64,000 nt of DNA from Aliivibrio wodanis (GCA_000953695.1 LN554846.1:2046001-2110000), one strand, 5' to 3'; numbered from the stretch's first letter, positions 53,970 through 64,000 are shown. Numbers and translations are program-made. The notes: generated from the letters alone by a model not told the origin.

Positions 53970-56012
53970 ATGTCACGAAATCACATTTTACCACAAAACA
54001 GCATCACTAATGCAATCCTTGATTGGAATGAGTCTGGAACTCCTGTCTCAAATGACTTTGATGATGTCTATTTTTCTAATGATAATGGATTAGAAGAGAC
54101 ACGATACGTCTTCTTACAGCAAAATCATCTGCCTCAAAGATGGCAAGATTATGACCAACGTCGTTTTGTAATCGGTGAAACAGGATTTGGTACTGGGTTA
54201 AACTTCCTTGCTGTGTGGCAATGGTTTAAAACATTTAGAGAACAAAACCCAGATGCTGCACTTAAAGAGCTTCATTTTGTCAGTTTTGAAAAATTCCCTG
54301 TCACTAAGGCCGATCTCATTAAGGCCCACCAAGCATGGCCTGAATTAGCAGAGCTAGCTGAGCAACTACAAGAACATTATCCTGCTGCCGTTCCAGATTG
54401 TCACCGACTGGTATTAGAAGATGGCATGATAACACTCGACCTTTGGTTCGGTGATATCAAAGACTGTATGCCACAAATTTGGATGGATGATTCAGGGGTT
54501 ATCGACGCTTGGTTTTTAGATGGTTTTGCACCAAGTAAAAACCCTGAAATGTGGAATCAAAATCTATTTAATAATATGGCCAGCCTTGCTAAAAAAGGCT
54601 GTACTTGCGCTACTTTCACAGCAGCAGGTTTTGTTCGTCGAGGCTTGATTGAAGCAGGCTTTGATATGAAAAAAGTCAAAGGTTTCGCTCATAAAAGAGA
54701 CATGATCGCTGGTACATTAACGGAACGTAAAACCAAGGCGAATCATGCGGTTTGGTATGCACGCTCGACACCAGAAAATATCACAGATGTGGCTATTATA
54801 GGTGGCGGCGTTGCCAGTGCATCATTGGCGACAACACTGCTTCGTCGTGGTGTGAATGTCACTGTTTACTGTAAAGATGATAAAGCAGCACAAGGCGCTT
54901 CAGGTAATCAGCAAGGCGCTGTATATCCATTACTTAATGAGAAGTTTAATTCACTGTCACGATTCTTTGCTCCCGGTTTTATTTTTGCTCGTCAGTTCAT
55001 CGACCAAGCAGCCAAAGACGTGAAATTTGATCACGATTGGTGCGGCGTAACCCAACTAAAATGGGATGATAAATCAGAAAATAAATTAAATAAAATGCTA
55101 ACCGCTCAGTTTCCCAATGAACTCGTCACCGCATTTAGCAAAGAAGAGACAAACCACCACGTTGGCCTACCAATCAATATGGAGAGCGTTCATTACCCTC
55201 TTGGGGGCTGGTTATGTCCAAAACAGTTAACTCGTGGGATCTTTACTCATTTATCAGAAAATCCATTATTCACTCTGCATAATAACGCTGAAGTGACGCA
55301 ATTAACTCAAACGGACGATAAGCAATGGAACGTTGTTCTTGGTGAGAAAATAAATAAACATCAAGCCGTTGTGGTTGCTAATGGCCATAAATTTACTGAT
55401 TTCGCACAGACAAAAGATATTCCAGCAACACCGGTTCGAGGCCAAGTGAGTCATATTCCTACCACGGAATCACTGAAAAAACTGAAAACAGTGTTGTGTT
55501 ATGACGGTTATTTAACCCCTGAAAATACCAAGAATCAAAGCCATTGTATTGGTGCAAGTTATGATCGCCGTGATTTAGATTTAGCGTTTAAAGAATCGGA
55601 TCAAATAGAAAATGGTGAACGATTACAGAAATGTATTCCTAATGAAGCTTGGGTGAAAGAGGCAGATACGTCTGACAATCACGCCCGTGTCGGTATTCGC
55701 TGCGCCAGTCGTGATCATCTGCCATTTCTTGGTAATGTGGTTCGCTTTGAAGATATGCAAGAAGAGTACAAGTATATCTATAAAAAACGCCACTGGTTAC
55801 GTGAAGCGAAAGATATTCCTGTTTATGAAGGTTTATTCTGTATGCTGACTTTAGGTTCAAGAGGATTAAGCTCTGCACCACTATTGGCAGAAACCTTAGC
55901 GTCACAGATCATGGGAGATCCAATACCATTACCAAACTCAGTGCTTGAAGGGTTACATCCAGGAAGATTGTGGGTGAGAAGATTGTTGAAAGGAAAGCCG
56001 CTGGATATTTAA
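53970..56012 (+). CDS. mnmC: Bifunctional tRNA mnm5s2U34 biosynthesis protein MnmC
   Basis: 680-residue two-domain enzyme finishing mnm5s2U at the tRNA wobble position. Residues about 1-250 are the SAM-dependent methyltransferase ([36 protein letters not shown]). Residues about 265-660 are the FAD oxidase that removes the carboxymethyl group ([39 protein letters not shown]). Both domains are intact and the length is close to E. coli MnmC (668). A structured non-coding element follows. Confidence 0.96.
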   Translation: MSRNHILPQNSITNAILDWNESGTPVSNDFDDVYFSNDNGLEETRYVFLQQNHLPQRWQDYDQRRFVIGETGFGTGLNFLAVWQWFKTFREQNPDAALKELHFVSFEKFPVTKADLIKAHQAWPELAELAEQLQEHYPAAVPDCHRLVLEDGMITLDLWFGDIKDCMPQIWMDDSGVIDAWFLDGFAPSKNPEMWNQNLFNNMASLAKKGCTCATFTAAGFVRRGLIEAGFDMKKVKGFAHKRDMIAGTLTERKTKANHAVWYARSTPENITDVAIIGGGVASASLATTLLRRGVNVTVYCKDDKAAQGASGNQQGAVYPLLNEKFNSLSRFFAPGFIFARQFIDQAAKDVKFDHDWCGVTQLKWDDKSENKLNKMLTAQFPNELVTAFSKEETNHHVGLPINMESVHYPLGGWLCPKQLTRGIFTHLSENPLFTLHNNAEVTQLTQTDDKQWNVVLGEKINKHQAVVVANGHKFTDFAQTKDIPATPVRGQVSHIPTTESLKKLKTVLCYDGYLTPENTKNQSHCIGASYDRRDLDLAFKESDQIENGERLQKCIPNEAWVKEADTSDNHARVGIRCASRDHLPFLGNVVRFEDMQEEYKYIYKKRHWLREAKDIPVYEGLFCMLTLGSRGLSSAPLLAETLASQIMGDPIPLPNSVLEGLHPGRLWVRRLLKGKPLDI

Positions 56013-56021
56013 GAGAAAGTA

Positions 56022-56140
56022 AGAGCAGGGAATAGGTCGGTCGCCAGCTCCCTTTCAGGTTTCAGGGGGCTCGTTGTAAGTGATAAACTCACAACAAACT
56101 CCCCTGAACCCTTAGAGCGAAGCGATCTGAACCCTGCTCT
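56022..56140. other. Multi-hairpin intergenic element between mnmC and mltB-like gene
   Basis: An outer 9-bp stem (AGAGCAGGG 56022-56030 with CCCTGCTCT 56132-56140) encloses a long hairpin. That hairpin has TTCAGGGG (56061-56068) pairing with CCCCTGAA (56101-56108), continued by GTTGT/ACAAC and AGT/ACT. A smaller hairpin AGAGCG-AAG-CGATCT lies at 56114-56128. It is far more GC-rich than neighbouring intergenic DNA and has no poly-T tail. It could be a repeat-family member or a processed RNA element. Confidence 0.6.
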
Positions 56141-56141
56141 G

Positions 56142-57116
56142 TTACTTAATAGAATCAGCTAAGTGGCTCACCGCTAGCGCAAAGTAATGCGAGCGGTTCC
56201 AATCCATTAATACTTGGTAATTATTGTAAACAAGGTACGCACGACCATTTTTATCGTCTGGCTGAACTAGCCAAGCTTCTATATCAACAGAAGGTAATGC
56301 TTTACCATTTAAACGTCGAATCCCTAGATCTTGCCATTGAGATAATAATTTACCTTTTTCATCAGATAAACCTTTTAAGCTTTCAGCATCTAATGAAGTA
56401 GGTAGCTGTATTTGGCGACCCCATGTATAAGTATCATCCCAACCTACTTGTTTTAAATAGTTCGCAGCAGAAGCAAACACATCGGCCTCAGTAGTCCAGA
56501 TATCTTTGCGTCCATCACCATTTCCATCGACTGCATAAGCTAAAAATGACGTTGGCATAAACTGACATTGCCCCATCGCCCCTGCCCATGAGCCTTTCAT
56601 GTTTTCAGGAGTAATGTGACCTTGCTGTAAAATAGTTAATGCCGCCATTGTTTGCTTTCTAAACAATGCTTCTCGGCGTCCGTCATATGCTAGAGTAGTT
56701 AACGCTTCAATCACATTATAACCACCAGTAAACTTACCAAAATTACTTTCGACACCCCATAAGGCAACAATAAAACGAGGTTGAACGCCGTATTCTTTCC
56801 CTATACGAGCAAGATCTTTATAATGTTTTTTATATAAATCGTTGGCTTGCTTAATTTTCCACTTCGGTACAGCTCGTGGAATGTACTCGTCGAGTGTTAA
56901 TCTTTTTTCTGGTTGATTACGATCTGACTTAACTGCTTTTTCTTTAAAGACAATATTTTTAAATGCACGCTCAAGAATCGGTTCCGAAATCCCCTTATCT
57001 CTTGCTTCATTTTTTAATTCAACAATATAATCTTGAAATTTCCCTTCAGAAGTATTTGCTGTAACTGATGTTGCCATCATTAAGCCAGCTATCCCTAGCA
57101 TTATTTCTTTCTTCAT
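56142..57116 (-). CDS. Lytic murein transglycosylase, MltB family
   Basis: 324-residue family-3 lytic transglycosylase cleaving peptidoglycan glycan strands to 1,6-anhydroMurNAc ends. The catalytic Glu lies in ALWGVESNFGKFTGGYNV, with GSWAGAMGQCQFMPTSFLAY and the GNGDGRKDIW calcium-like loop following. The N-terminus is a cleavable signal peptide (about 1-20, ending SVTA-N) without a lipobox, so it should be a soluble periplasmic enzyme rather than the lipoprotein MltB. It starts 2 bp after ycgL. Confidence 0.9.
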   Translation of the reverse strand: MKKEIMLGIAGLMMATSVTANTSEGKFQDYIVELKNEARDKGISEPILERAFKNIVFKEKAVKSDRNQPEKRLTLDEYIPRAVPKWKIKQANDLYKKHYKDLARIGKEYGVQPRFIVALWGVESNFGKFTGGYNVIEALTTLAYDGRREALFRKQTMAALTILQQGHITPENMKGSWAGAMGQCQFMPTSFLAYAVDGNGDGRKDIWTTEADVFASAANYLKQVGWDDTYTWGRQIQLPTSLDAESLKGLSDEKGKLLSQWQDLGIRRLNGKALPSVDIEAWLVQPDDKNGRAYLVYNNYQVLMDWNRSHYFALAVSHLADSIK

Positions 57117-57118
57117 AT

Positions 57119-57400
57119 TTAGCTCTCGTTTCGTTGGGCTTTTTCTTGTTTGTATTTTTCAAGCTGATTTTCAGGCGGTGGCGGTAATTGCAAAAAGAAA
57201 CCATCCTCTTTTATCGCCGTTTTTACTTTCTCAACATCAACAGAAGCTAAGGTTCTACCTGCTAAATTAACCACCATAACCATGGTTGGAGTACCAAACA
57301 TTGTCATTAGATCTTTTGGAACTGAACTAAAGTCATCTTTTTTTTCAATGTAAAGATAAGCGCCTTGTTTCTTCGCGCTTTTATAAATAGAACAAAACAT
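57119..57400 (-). CDS. ycgL: YcgL domain protein
   Basis: 93-residue protein of the YcgL/UPF0745 family: [36 protein letters not shown] and the conserved [11 protein letters not shown]. The start at ATG 57400 matches the family, while an upstream TTG-type extension does not. Function is not established. It is tightly linked (2 bp) to the transglycosylase gene and divergent from minC. In E. coli it lies close to ycgN, which is at about 10 kb here. Confidence 0.9.
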   Translation of the reverse strand: MFCSIYKSAKKQGAYLYIEKKDDFSSVPKDLMTMFGTPTMVMVVNLAGRTLASVDVEKVKTAIKEDGFFLQLPPPPENQLEKYKQEKAQRNES

Positions 57401-57582
57401 TTTATAACCTATTTTTAAAAGAGTTGATCTCTGTCCCAACTTACAACACTAAGCGATGTCTATTTGATGAGAACCGTCGTAAAAAGTACACTTAAGACAA
57501 TAAGATAACTTGCTGTATAGCTAAACTGACTATAACATGGTATTAGAATTGTGGTATTAAAATAATCAAGATACAGAATGGT

Positions 57583-58248
57583 ATGACAAAAACAGCCGAT
57601 TTAAAGGGCAGTAATTTCACCCTTTCAGTATTACATTTACCTAATAATGATATAATTCAAGCACTAAGCATGCTAGAACAAAAGGTTGCTCAAGCACCTT
57701 CCTTTTTTGCTTCTGCCCCTGTTGTCGTTAATATTGAAAATGTATCTAATGAAATTAACTTTGCAGAGCTAAAGTCTGGTGTTGAGCACACCGGAATGAT
57801 CCCAGTAGGGGTTACAGGCTGCAAAGACAAGAAGAAACAAGCTCAAGCAATAGCAGCAGGTTTTGCTGTGATGACCTCTTACACCCCTCAACAAGTAACA
57901 CAAAAAGTCAGCATGCAACCAACGAAAGTTATTAAGACACCAATTCGTTCAGGGCAACAAGTCTATGCAAAAGATGCTGATCTTGTAATTTTAAATCATG
58001 TAAGCCCAGGCGCTGAAGTTATCGCTGATGGCAGTATACATATTCATGGAACATTACGAGGCCGAGCAATTGCTGGTGCAAGTGGTCAAACAGAAGCGAA
58101 AGTATTCTGTAAAAATCTCCAAGCTGAGCTAATTTCCATTGCGGGAAACTATTGGCTTAGTGACCAAATTGAACAAGAACATTGGCATCAAAATGTCATG
58201 ATTACCATGATTGAAGACCGTATCCAAATCGATACCCTAACGTTATAG
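57583..58248 (+). CDS. minC: Septum-site determining protein MinC
   Basis: 221-residue inhibitor of FtsZ assembly. The N-terminal FtsZ-inhibiting domain (about 1-105) is followed by the C-terminal beta-helix that binds Min[41 protein letters not shown] and [16 protein letters not shown]. It is first in minCDE. Confidence 0.97.
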   Translation: MTKTADLKGSNFTLSVLHLPNNDIIQALSMLEQKVAQAPSFFASAPVVVNIENVSNEINFAELKSGVEHTGMIPVGVTGCKDKKKQAQAIAAGFAVMTSYTPQQVTQKVSMQPTKVIKTPIRSGQQVYAKDADLVILNHVSPGAEVIADGSIHIHGTLRGRAIAGASGQTEAKVFCKNLQAELISIAGNYWLSDQIEQEHWHQNVMITMIEDRIQIDTLTL

Positions 58249-58271
58249 CAAAACAAAAAGGAATAATAAAA

Positions 58272-59084
58272 ATGGCACGTATTGTCGTTGTAACTTCAGG
58301 CAAAGGCGGTGTAGGAAAAACTACGTCGAGTTCTGCTATTGCATCTGGACTTGCTTTAGCTGGTAAGAAAACAGCAGTAATCGATTTTGATATTGGTTTG
58401 CGTAACCTTGACTTAATTATGGGCTGTGAACGTCGTGTAGTTTATGATTTTGTTAATGTTATTAATGGTGAAGCTACACTTAATCAAGCATTAATTAAAG
58501 ATAAGCGTGTAGGTAATTTATTCATTTTACCTGCTTCTCAGACTCGTGATAAAGACGCCCTAACTAAAGATGGTGTTCGCCGAGTTTTTGATGAACTTAT
58601 TGCTATGAATTTTGACTTTATTATCTGCGATTCTCCAGCAGGTATTGAAGCTGGAGCTTTAATGGCTCTATACTTTGCCGATGAAGCAATTATTACAACC
58701 AACCCTGAAGTCTCTTCAGTTCGAGATTCTGACCGTATTCTTGGGATTTTAGATTCTAAATCTCGTCGTGCTGAAGAATCATTAGAACCAGTGCAACAAC
58801 ATTTACTACTTACACGCTACTGCCCTACTCGTGTTAATCAAGGTGAAATGTTAAGCGTTGGTGATGTTGAAGAAATTTTAAATATTCCTTTATTAGGTGT
58901 TATTCCTGAAAGTCAATCAGTACTAAACGCTTCAAACAAAGGTATCCCTGTTATTTTTGATGAAGAATCAAATGCTGGATCTGCATATCAAGATGCAGTT
59001 AATCGCCTTTTAGGCCAAGAGGTCTCATTCCGCTTTTTAGAAGAAGAGAAGAAAGGCATCTTTAAAAGACTATTTGGAGGTTAA
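58272..59084 (+). CDS. minD: Septum-site determining ATPase MinD
   Basis: 270-residue ParA-type ATPase. The deviant Walker [21 protein letters not shown], switch region [17 protein letters not shown] and C-terminal amphipathic membrane-targeting helix ([16 protein letters not shown]) are intact. It binds membrane with ATP and recruits MinC. MinE follows after 2 bp. Confidence 0.98.
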   Translation: MARIVVVTSGKGGVGKTTSSSAIASGLALAGKKTAVIDFDIGLRNLDLIMGCERRVVYDFVNVINGEATLNQALIKDKRVGNLFILPASQTRDKDALTKDGVRRVFDELIAMNFDFIICDSPAGIEAGALMALYFADEAIITTNPEVSSVRDSDRILGILDSKSRRAEESLEPVQQHLLLTRYCPTRVNQGEMLSVGDVEEILNIPLLGVIPESQSVLNASNKGIPVIFDEESNAGSAYQDAVNRLLGQEVSFRFLEEEKKGIFKRLFGG

Positions 59085-59086
59085 CA

Positions 59087-59347
59087 ATGGCATTACTTGA
59101 GTTTTTTAGACCACAGAAAAAGAGCACAGCTAATATTGCAAAAGAAAGGTTACAAATCATTGTTGCCGAACGTCGTAATGGTGGGCCTGCGCCTTCCTAT
59201 TTGCCACAACTGAAAGAAGACATCCTTAAAGTGATCAGCAAATACGTTAATGTTAGTCCAGAGATGGTAACGGTTTCTTTGGAACAAAAAGAAGAAGATT
59301 TATCAGTTTTAGAGTTAAATGTTACTCTTCCAGAAGATGATGTTTAA
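59087..59347 (+). CDS. minE: Cell-division topological specificity factor MinE
   Basis: 86-residue MinE. The N-terminal segment ([20 protein letters not shown]) and the MinD-binding helix ([20 protein letters not shown]) precede the dimerisation domain. It drives pole-to-pole Min oscillation. Last gene of the operon, followed by a terminator. Confidence 0.97.
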   Translation: MALLEFFRPQKKSTANIAKERLQIIVAERRNGGPAPSYLPQLKEDILKVISKYVNVSPEMVTVSLEQKEEDLSVLELNVTLPEDDV

Positions 59348-59369
59348 TTTCGTTATGTTATTCAAAAAT

Positions 59370-59399
59370 AAAAAGGTGGCTACGATAGCCACCTTTTTT
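59370..59399. terminator. Bidirectional terminator between minE and rnd
   Basis: AAAAAGGTGGCTA and TAGCCACCTTTTT form a perfect 13-bp stem around CGA with T tails on both strands. Confidence 0.95.
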
Positions 59400-59405
59400 A
59401 TATCT

Positions 59406-60530
59406 CTAGCTCTCAGAAATCACCGACATAAAACGAGTTTCAACTAGTTCACCTCGCCAGCCTTGTAATACATCAGGTTTTTGCTCTGGATCGCAGTTCT
59501 TCTTCCATTTCCAAGACAATAATTGGTTCAACTGTTTTTTAGAAGCAATAAACTCTGGCATTAAGCCTGATTGCTCTGAGGCTAATTTCACTTCATCTTT
59601 CAATAGCTTAAAAATCTGCTTATAACCTGGGTAATCCATTAATCGAGAGATCTCTTTTGGGTATTCAGCTGGATCTAAATCATCAGCTAAATAAGTAAAG
59701 CGTAATAGTTTGCTACCATGACGTTGAACTTCTCTTGGATCAAAGCCCTCTTTTAGCATTTGCTCTTTGCTGCGTAAGCCAAAACGCGCTAACTTCCACA
59801 AACTTAATTCATGGACTACAAAGTTAACGGCTAAATCGCGCTTTCTAGCTTCTTCTAAACGCCATTTTGCAGCCATTTTCAATATAGCTAGTTGCTTAGG
59901 GTTTAATTGCCATGCATTTTTGATGTCTCGGTATGCTTTCTCTGCATCAGGTTGCTTCTCACGTTTTTTGACCGCAAGTGCAGACTCCTGATACGCAGCG
60001 TCAGCCCACTGAGTTTGAGCTAATTCTGCTTTTAGCTTTTCAAACATAGGCAGTAAGTAATGCACATCTGCTGCGGCATAGTTAAGCTGTTTTTCAGACA
60101 ATGGACGCGCCATCCAATCTGTTCGAGCCTCACCTTTATCTAGATCTACACCTAAATAATCCGACACCAATTTCGCAAAGCCCGTGGATAAACCATAACC
60201 CAAGAATGCAGCCATAATTTGAGTGTCTATCATAGGTGTAGGCATACAACCTGCGTAGTGTTGGAATACTTCTAAATCTTCACCACAGGCATGAAGTACT
60301 TTAGTGACTGATTCGTTTTTTAATAAATCCCAAAGTGGGGTTAAATCATCAATTTCAACCGGATCAACCAATGCTAATGTTTCACCATCAAACATTTGAA
60401 TCAAACCTAAACGTGCATATAACGTTCTTGTGCGTACAAATTCAGTATCTAGCATTAAAAATGGTTTATGACTTGCTTGCTGACAGATCTCAGCTAAACG
60501 TTGACTCTGTTTAACGATTTCAAATTCCAC
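59406..60530 (-). CDS. rnd: Ribonuclease D
   Basis: 374-residue 3'-5' exoribonuclease for tRNA and stable-RNA maturation. The DEDD catalytic residues are seen in FLMLDTEFVRTRTLYARLGL, HACGEDLEVFQHY and LNYAAADVHYLLPMFEKL. HRDC domains follow (about 210-290, NPKQLAILKMAAKWRLEEA). It lies downstream of fadD on the same strand with a 142-bp gap containing a terminator and a second hairpin. Confidence 0.95.
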   Translation of the reverse strand: MEFEIVKQSQRLAEICQQASHKPFLMLDTEFVRTRTLYARLGLIQMFDGETLALVDPVEIDDLTPLWDLLKNESVTKVLHACGEDLEVFQHYAGCMPTPMIDTQIMAAFLGYGLSTGFAKLVSDYLGVDLDKGEARTDWMARPLSEKQLNYAAADVHYLLPMFEKLKAELAQTQWADAAYQESALAVKKREKQPDAEKAYRDIKNAWQLNPKQLAILKMAAKWRLEEARKRDLAVNFVVHELSLWKLARFGLRSKEQMLKEGFDPREVQRHGSKLLRFTYLADDLDPAEYPKEISRLMDYPGYKQIFKLLKDEVKLASEQSGLMPEFIASKKQLNQLLSWKWKKNCDPEQKPDVLQGWRGELVETRFMSVISES

Positions 60531-60556
60531 AGTTCTTCCTTAAAAAATCGGTAAGG

Positions 60557-60594
60557 CAAGATAGCTTAACCTCAATAAAAACTAAGCTATCTTG
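60557..60594 (-). other. 12-bp inverted repeat in the rnd leader
   Basis: CAAGATAGCTTA (60557-60568) and TAAGCTATCTTG (60583-60594) are perfect inverted copies around a 14-nt loop, 27 bp before the rnd start. In the rnd mRNA this would be a stable AU-rich stem-loop without a directly adjacent T tail. It could be a leader structure (E. coli rnd mRNA also has a leader hairpin) or a regulator site. Confidence 0.5.
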
Positions 60595-60615
60595 TCTCTA
60601 TTATTTATATTTATT

Positions 60616-60649
60616 ATAAAAATAATGCCAGCGATTAAGCTGGCATTAT
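60616..60649 (-). terminator. Terminator after fadD
   Basis: On the minus strand ATAATGCCAGC and GCTGGCATTAT pair around TTAATC, followed by TTTTTAT. Confidence 0.85.
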
Positions 60650-60672
60650 CGTGTTTTTACATTGTAACCAAA

Positions 60673-62355
60673 TTACGCGTTTTCTTCTGCTTTATATTCA
60701 TCTCGCAGTTCACGACGCAAAATTTTACCTACGTTTGTTTTTGGAAGATCGTCTCTAAACTCAACAATACGTGGGATTTTATAACCAGTTAAATGCTTGC
60801 GGCAGTGAGCAATAAGTTCATCTTTAGTAAGGCTAGGATCGCGCTTAACAACACAAATACGAACCACTTCACCCGATGTTGGATGAGGTTTACCTACAGC
60901 TGCAACTTCTAGCACTTTACCGTGTAGAGCAACTACATCTTCAATCTCATTTGGATACACATTAAAGCCAGAGACTAAAATCATGTCTTTTTTACGATCA
61001 ACAATGTGCAGGAAGCCTTCTTCATCAAATTTAACGATGTCACCTGTACTTACCCAGCCATCATCAGTGATCATATCTTTCGTTGCTTCAGCACGGTTCC
61101 AATAGCCTTTCATCACTTGAGGGCCACGAACTTGAAGCTCACCGATTTGATCATTGGCAACGACATTGCCCTCTTCATCAACCATTCGAACTTCAGTTGA
61201 TGGAACAGGTAAGCCAATAGACCCATTGTATGAGGTTAAGTTATGAGGATATGCAGCAACTAATGGCGAACATTCAGTCAAACCATAGCCTTCCAGTAAA
61301 TAACAGCCAGTGTGTTGCTGCCATTTTTCAGCAACAGCACGCTGCACAGCCATACCACCACCTACAGATAAACGAAGATTACTGAAATCCAACTCATGGA
61401 AATCTTCATTATTCACTAATGCATTAAAGAGTGTGTTCACTCCAGTAATTGACGTAAATGGATATTTCTGTAGTTCTTTAATAAAACCAGGTATATCACG
61501 AGGATTAGTAATAAGTAAATTACGACCACCCATTTCAACAAATAGTAAGCAGTTTACGGTTAATGCAAAGACATGATATAGCGGTAATGCGGTAACAATA
61601 AGCTCGCGACCCTCTGTCAGAACAGGACCATAAGCTCCCTTAGCCTGCATTACATTCGCTATCATATTACGATGAGTCAGCATTGCGCCTTTTGCTACGC
61701 CAGTAGTACCACCTGTATATTGTAGGAAAGCTAAGTCTTCACTATCAATAAATGGCTTGATGTACTGCATTCTACGGCCTTTACGTAGTGCATTACGCAT
61801 TGATGTAGCATGCGGTAAGCTGTATTTGGGTACCATTTTTTTCACGTACTTAACAACGAAGTTCACAATAGTGCCTTTAGCACGAGGGAGTTGCTCACCT
61901 AAATTCGTCAAGATCACATGCTTTACTGGCGTGTTATCTACTACTTCTTCTAGCGTACTAGCAAAGTTTGAAACAATCACGATTGCCGCCGCACCAGAAT
62001 CATTCAACTGATGCTCTAATTCACGTGGTGTATAAAGTGGATTAACGTTTACCGCTACCATACCTGCACGTAGTACACCAAACAGCGCAATAGGGTATTG
62101 CAATAAGTTCGGCATCATTAAGGCAACTCGGTCGCCTTTTTTCAGTTTAAGTTCATTTTGTAAGTAAGCAGCGAAAGCACGACTGCGCTCTTCTAACTTA
62201 CGAAATGTCATTACTGAACCCATATTGATAAATGCAGGCTGATCGGCATATTTATGAACCGATTGCTCAAACATATCAACCAATGAACTGTATTGGTCTG
62301 GGTTTATTTCTGCTGGTACGTCTTCTGGGTAACGTGAAAGCCAAACTTTATCCAC
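60673..62355 (-). CDS. fadD: Long-chain-fatty-acid--CoA ligase FadD
   Basis: 560-residue acyl-CoA synthetase (E. coli FadD is 561) that activates imported fatty acids for beta-oxidation. The ATP/AMP motif is [20 protein letters not shown]. The FACS region contains [20 protein letters not shown] and [20 protein letters not shown], and the C-terminal catalytic Lys is in [13 protein letters not shown]. It starts with GTG 62355, preceded by AGGAG. A CRP-like palindrome lies about 63 bp upstream. Confidence 0.97.
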   Translation of the reverse strand: MDKVWLSRYPEDVPAEINPDQYSSLVDMFEQSVHKYADQPAFINMGSVMTFRKLEERSRAFAAYLQNELKLKKGDRVALMMPNLLQYPIALFGVLRAGMVAVNVNPLYTPRELEHQLNDSGAAAIVIVSNFASTLEEVVDNTPVKHVILTNLGEQLPRAKGTIVNFVVKYVKKMVPKYSLPHATSMRNALRKGRRMQYIKPFIDSEDLAFLQYTGGTTGVAKGAMLTHRNMIANVMQAKGAYGPVLTEGRELIVTALPLYHVFALTVNCLLFVEMGGRNLLITNPRDIPGFIKELQKYPFTSITGVNTLFNALVNNEDFHELDFSNLRLSVGGGMAVQRAVAEKWQQHTGCYLLEGYGLTECSPLVAAYPHNLTSYNGSIGLPVPSTEVRMVDEEGNVVANDQIGELQVRGPQVMKGYWNRAEATKDMITDDGWVSTGDIVKFDEEGFLHIVDRKKDMILVSGFNVYPNEIEDVVALHGKVLEVAAVGKPHPTSGEVVRICVVKRDPSLTKDELIAHCRKHLTGYKIPRIVEFRDDLPKTNVGKILRRELRDEYKAEENA

Positions 62356-62407
62356 GCCTTTCTCCTATTCTATATACGATTCATTGCTCTTTTGACAATA
62401 ACTCAAT

Positions 62408-62429
62408 AACCGTGATCAATATCACTTTT
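62408..62429. promoter_or_regulatory. Candidate CRP site upstream of fadD
   Basis: GTGA-N6-TCAC (62412-62425, CGTGATCAATATCACT) matches the CRP core half-sites exactly, centred about 63 bp before the fadD start codon. In E. coli fadD is CRP-dependent, which supports the call. Further inverted sequence (GAGTA...TACTC at 62431-62449) could hold another operator, but I see no convincing FadR consensus. Confidence 0.65.
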
Positions 62430-62538
62430 GATGAGTAGACTATTTACTCTACAAGTATAGTCAACTATTTTTATTATCAATTACTTATTCGGGGCTTATT
62501 TGACCATAAAAATGGCTTTTTTTAAATATGTGAAGCAG

Positions 62539-63408
62539 TTATGTGGCTATTTTGTTAACCAGAACACTAATATAATCACTTACTTGCTCTGGATGTTCTA
62601 AGTGACAATGGTGACCACCTTCTATTTTAAAAGATTCAAAATTTGAAATATGACGATATCGATGGGTTTTCTGCTTTAGATGCCCATAACCTTCATTGCC
62701 AATTACAGCAACAACCGGACACTCTATCTTTGAAAGTAATGATAGAGCATGAACTTCACTCATTCGATAAAGTGAATCACATTTCACTTTCGCATCAGTT
62801 GTCCATTGCACATGTTCAGATGATGTTGTTAATGAACGAGTGACCATTGGTTCTATTAGTAACTCAGGCAATTGATTCACTTTTGATCGCAACTCAACCG
62901 CCGCTTGCTTATCTTTTAAGGTTCGTTGAGGCTTATTCCGATAGCGTTGGCGACTTAGGATCCCTTGGCGTAACCGCTCAGTGATCTTATCTTCTTCTTC
63001 ACTCAATGGGCCTAATGCTTCAATCATCATAAGTGCGGACACTTTTTCAGGAAAAACAGCACAATAAGCACTCGCAATTAAAGCGCCTAATGAATGCCCA
63101 ATTAACACTACATTTTCTAATTTTGTCTGAAGTATTATCTGGTGAAGATCGTCAATATAGTCAAAGAAGTGATAAAAATTATCATCTCCTTTATGGCTTG
63201 ATAGCCCGTGACCAAACCAATCTATCGCGATTAAATGATGACATGGATGATGCTTTGTGTAAGCTTCCATCGTGGTTTTAAACGTGGCCGCATTATCTTG
63301 CCAGCCATGTAAAAATAATACCGTTTGATGAATCTCTTTTGGTTTAATTTCCATCACCGCTAAGGTGCCATGATGAAGTTCAATGCTTGATTGTTGAAAT
63401 GGACTCAT
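62539..63408 (-). CDS. Alpha/beta-fold hydrolase
   Basis: 289-residue serine hydrolase. The oxyanion segment is FLHGWQDNAATF and the nucleophile elbow is VVLIGHSLGALIASAYCAVF (Ser in GHSLG). The His of the triad is likely in KIEGGHHCHLEHPEQV and the acid is in the VAVIGNEGYG region. Substrate is unknown. The gene starts 6 bp after the Slp-like lipoprotein stop, so the two probably share a transcript. Confidence 0.88.
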   Translation of the reverse strand: MSPFQQSSIELHHGTLAVMEIKPKEIHQTVLFLHGWQDNAATFKTTMEAYTKHHPCHHLIAIDWFGHGLSSHKGDDNFYHFFDYIDDLHQIILQTKLENVVLIGHSLGALIASAYCAVFPEKVSALMMIEALGPLSEEEDKITERLRQGILSRQRYRNKPQRTLKDKQAAVELRSKVNQLPELLIEPMVTRSLTTSSEHVQWTTDAKVKCDSLYRMSEVHALSLLSKIECPVVAVIGNEGYGHLKQKTHRYRHISNFESFKIEGGHHCHLEHPEQVSDYISVLVNKIAT

Positions 63409-63414
63409 ACTGTT

Positions 63415-63963
63415 TTATTTTACTTCCTGTACGACTTTCCCACGTCGGCTTTCAATACTACGCTGATGAAGGCATCGGCTGCCAGTACACGGCATATAGC
63501 TCATATTGAAATCATTGGTCACGACGTATTCTTGCACTTGCCATAAATGAATAGCAGTACCCGTTATAACAGGAAAAGAGTAAAGAAAATCACCGACATT
63601 GGCCTTTTCAATTCCATTTGATTGCCCTAAGACCGTAATTAATCGACCTTTTGTATAAGTCACCGGATCGATAAACCCATCAAAATAGACCACAAATCGG
63701 CCATTAGGCTCTTGAGCTATATCTGGTTTTCCAGCAGAAGAAATAGGTAGGTTAACCACTTCAATGCGAGTGGTCGTTTTTAAGTTATCAATACGAGCAA
63801 CAACCCCACCTAAACGTACTTCGCTTGGCCGGCTATGTTCAGCAGCTGCTGAAAAAGCACTGTATTCAGTAATAACTGTTGCTTGAGATGATTTTAATTC
63901 TGTAGGAAGTGAGCTACAACCTGCAAGTAATAACGCAAATAGAAAGCACAATGTCTGTTTCAT
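63415..63963 (-). CDS. Slp-family outer-membrane lipoprotein
   Basis: 182-residue lipoprotein. The signal peptide ends in a lipobox (LLLAG-C-SS), giving a mature lipidated Cys near residue 17. The +2 Ser favours outer-membrane sorting. The rest resembles the Slp (starvation lipoprotein) family: VRLGGVVARIDNLKTTTRIE and GRFVVYFDGFIDP. ATG 63963 is preferred over ATG 63978 because AAGGA lies 5-6 bases before it. Likely an operon with the hydrolase gene downstream. Confidence 0.88.
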   Translation of the reverse strand: MKQTLCFLFALLLAGCSSLPTELKSSQATVITEYSAFSAAAEHSRPSEVRLGGVVARIDNLKTTTRIEVVNLPISSAGKPDIAQEPNGRFVVYFDGFIDPVTYTKGRLITVLGQSNGIEKANVGDFLYSFPVITGTAIHLWQVQEYVVTNDFNMSYMPCTGSRCLHQRSIESRRGKVVQEVK

Positions 63964-64000
63964 ATTAATCCTTTTCATAACTGAAGCTAGATATAGAGAT

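Overview
The window looks like a stretch of core chromosome from a low-GC Vibrionaceae species, most probably an Aliivibrio (A. fischeri/salmonicida/wodanis group). This rests on my recognition of protein families and gene order; no database search was run. Typical signs are a six-gene menaquinone operon, rhombosortase, a very acidic FimV of about 1314 residues, minCDE beside rnd and fadD, and an AT-rich base composition.

Layout. Positions 1-3765: the 3' part of yejM/pbgA (LPS homeostasis) and an OmpR-type two-component pair. Positions 3861-6593: a tandem tRNA-Ser(UGA)/tRNA-Asp(GUC) array with six intact tRNAs, decayed copies and an embedded periplasmic alpha-carbonic anhydrase. Positions 6.8-14.8 kb: a diguanylate cyclase, an acetyltransferase, a 2-oxoglutarate oxygenase, a YcgN-type cysteine-cluster locus, a Tim44-like protein, and a TetR regulator with an LplT-PlsC fusion. 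Positions 14.8-22 kb: menF-D-H-B-C-E (minus strand). Positions 22.3-30.6 kb: alaA, a YqhC/YqhD-like aldehyde-detoxification module, an oppA-like gene broken by an amber codon, an EamA exporter and an aldehyde dehydrogenase. Positions 30.8-37.9 kb: a dGTPase, a DTW protein, rhombosortase, then recR-ybaB-dnaX-apt-ybaN in the enterobacterial order. Positions 37.9-53.8 kb: an RssB-like regulator, a LysR regulator, then purF-cvpA-dedD-folC-accD-truA-fimV-asd-pdxB-fabB (minus strand). Positions 54-64 kb: mnmC, an MltB-type transglycosylase and ycgL, minCDE, rnd, fadD, an alpha/beta hydrolase and an Slp lipoprotein.

Most genes are housekeeping: LPS and phospholipid turnover, menaquinone, purine, folate, fatty acid, B6 and aspartate-family biosynthesis, replication and repair, tRNA modification and division-site placement. 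Several regulatory signals can be read directly. They include a near-consensus PurR box before cvpA, a strong terminator overlapping the cvpA stop codon just before purF, a CRP-like palindrome upstream of fadD, an A AAA AAG slippery heptamer in dnaX with a nearby -1-frame stop, and promoters with 17-bp spacing before each tRNA-Ser.

I see no prophage, CRISPR array, transposase, secretion system or biosynthetic cluster, and no convincing undescribed multi-gene system. The most useful observations are small ones: the decaying tRNA array with a foreign coding fragment inside a tRNA-Asp relic, the oppA amber, the dnaX frameshift site, the cvpA/purF terminator, the shared Shine-Dalgarno region between tapT-like and rrtA genes, the recent 411-bp duplication inside fimV, a MITE-like repeat, and a structured intergenic element after mnmC.
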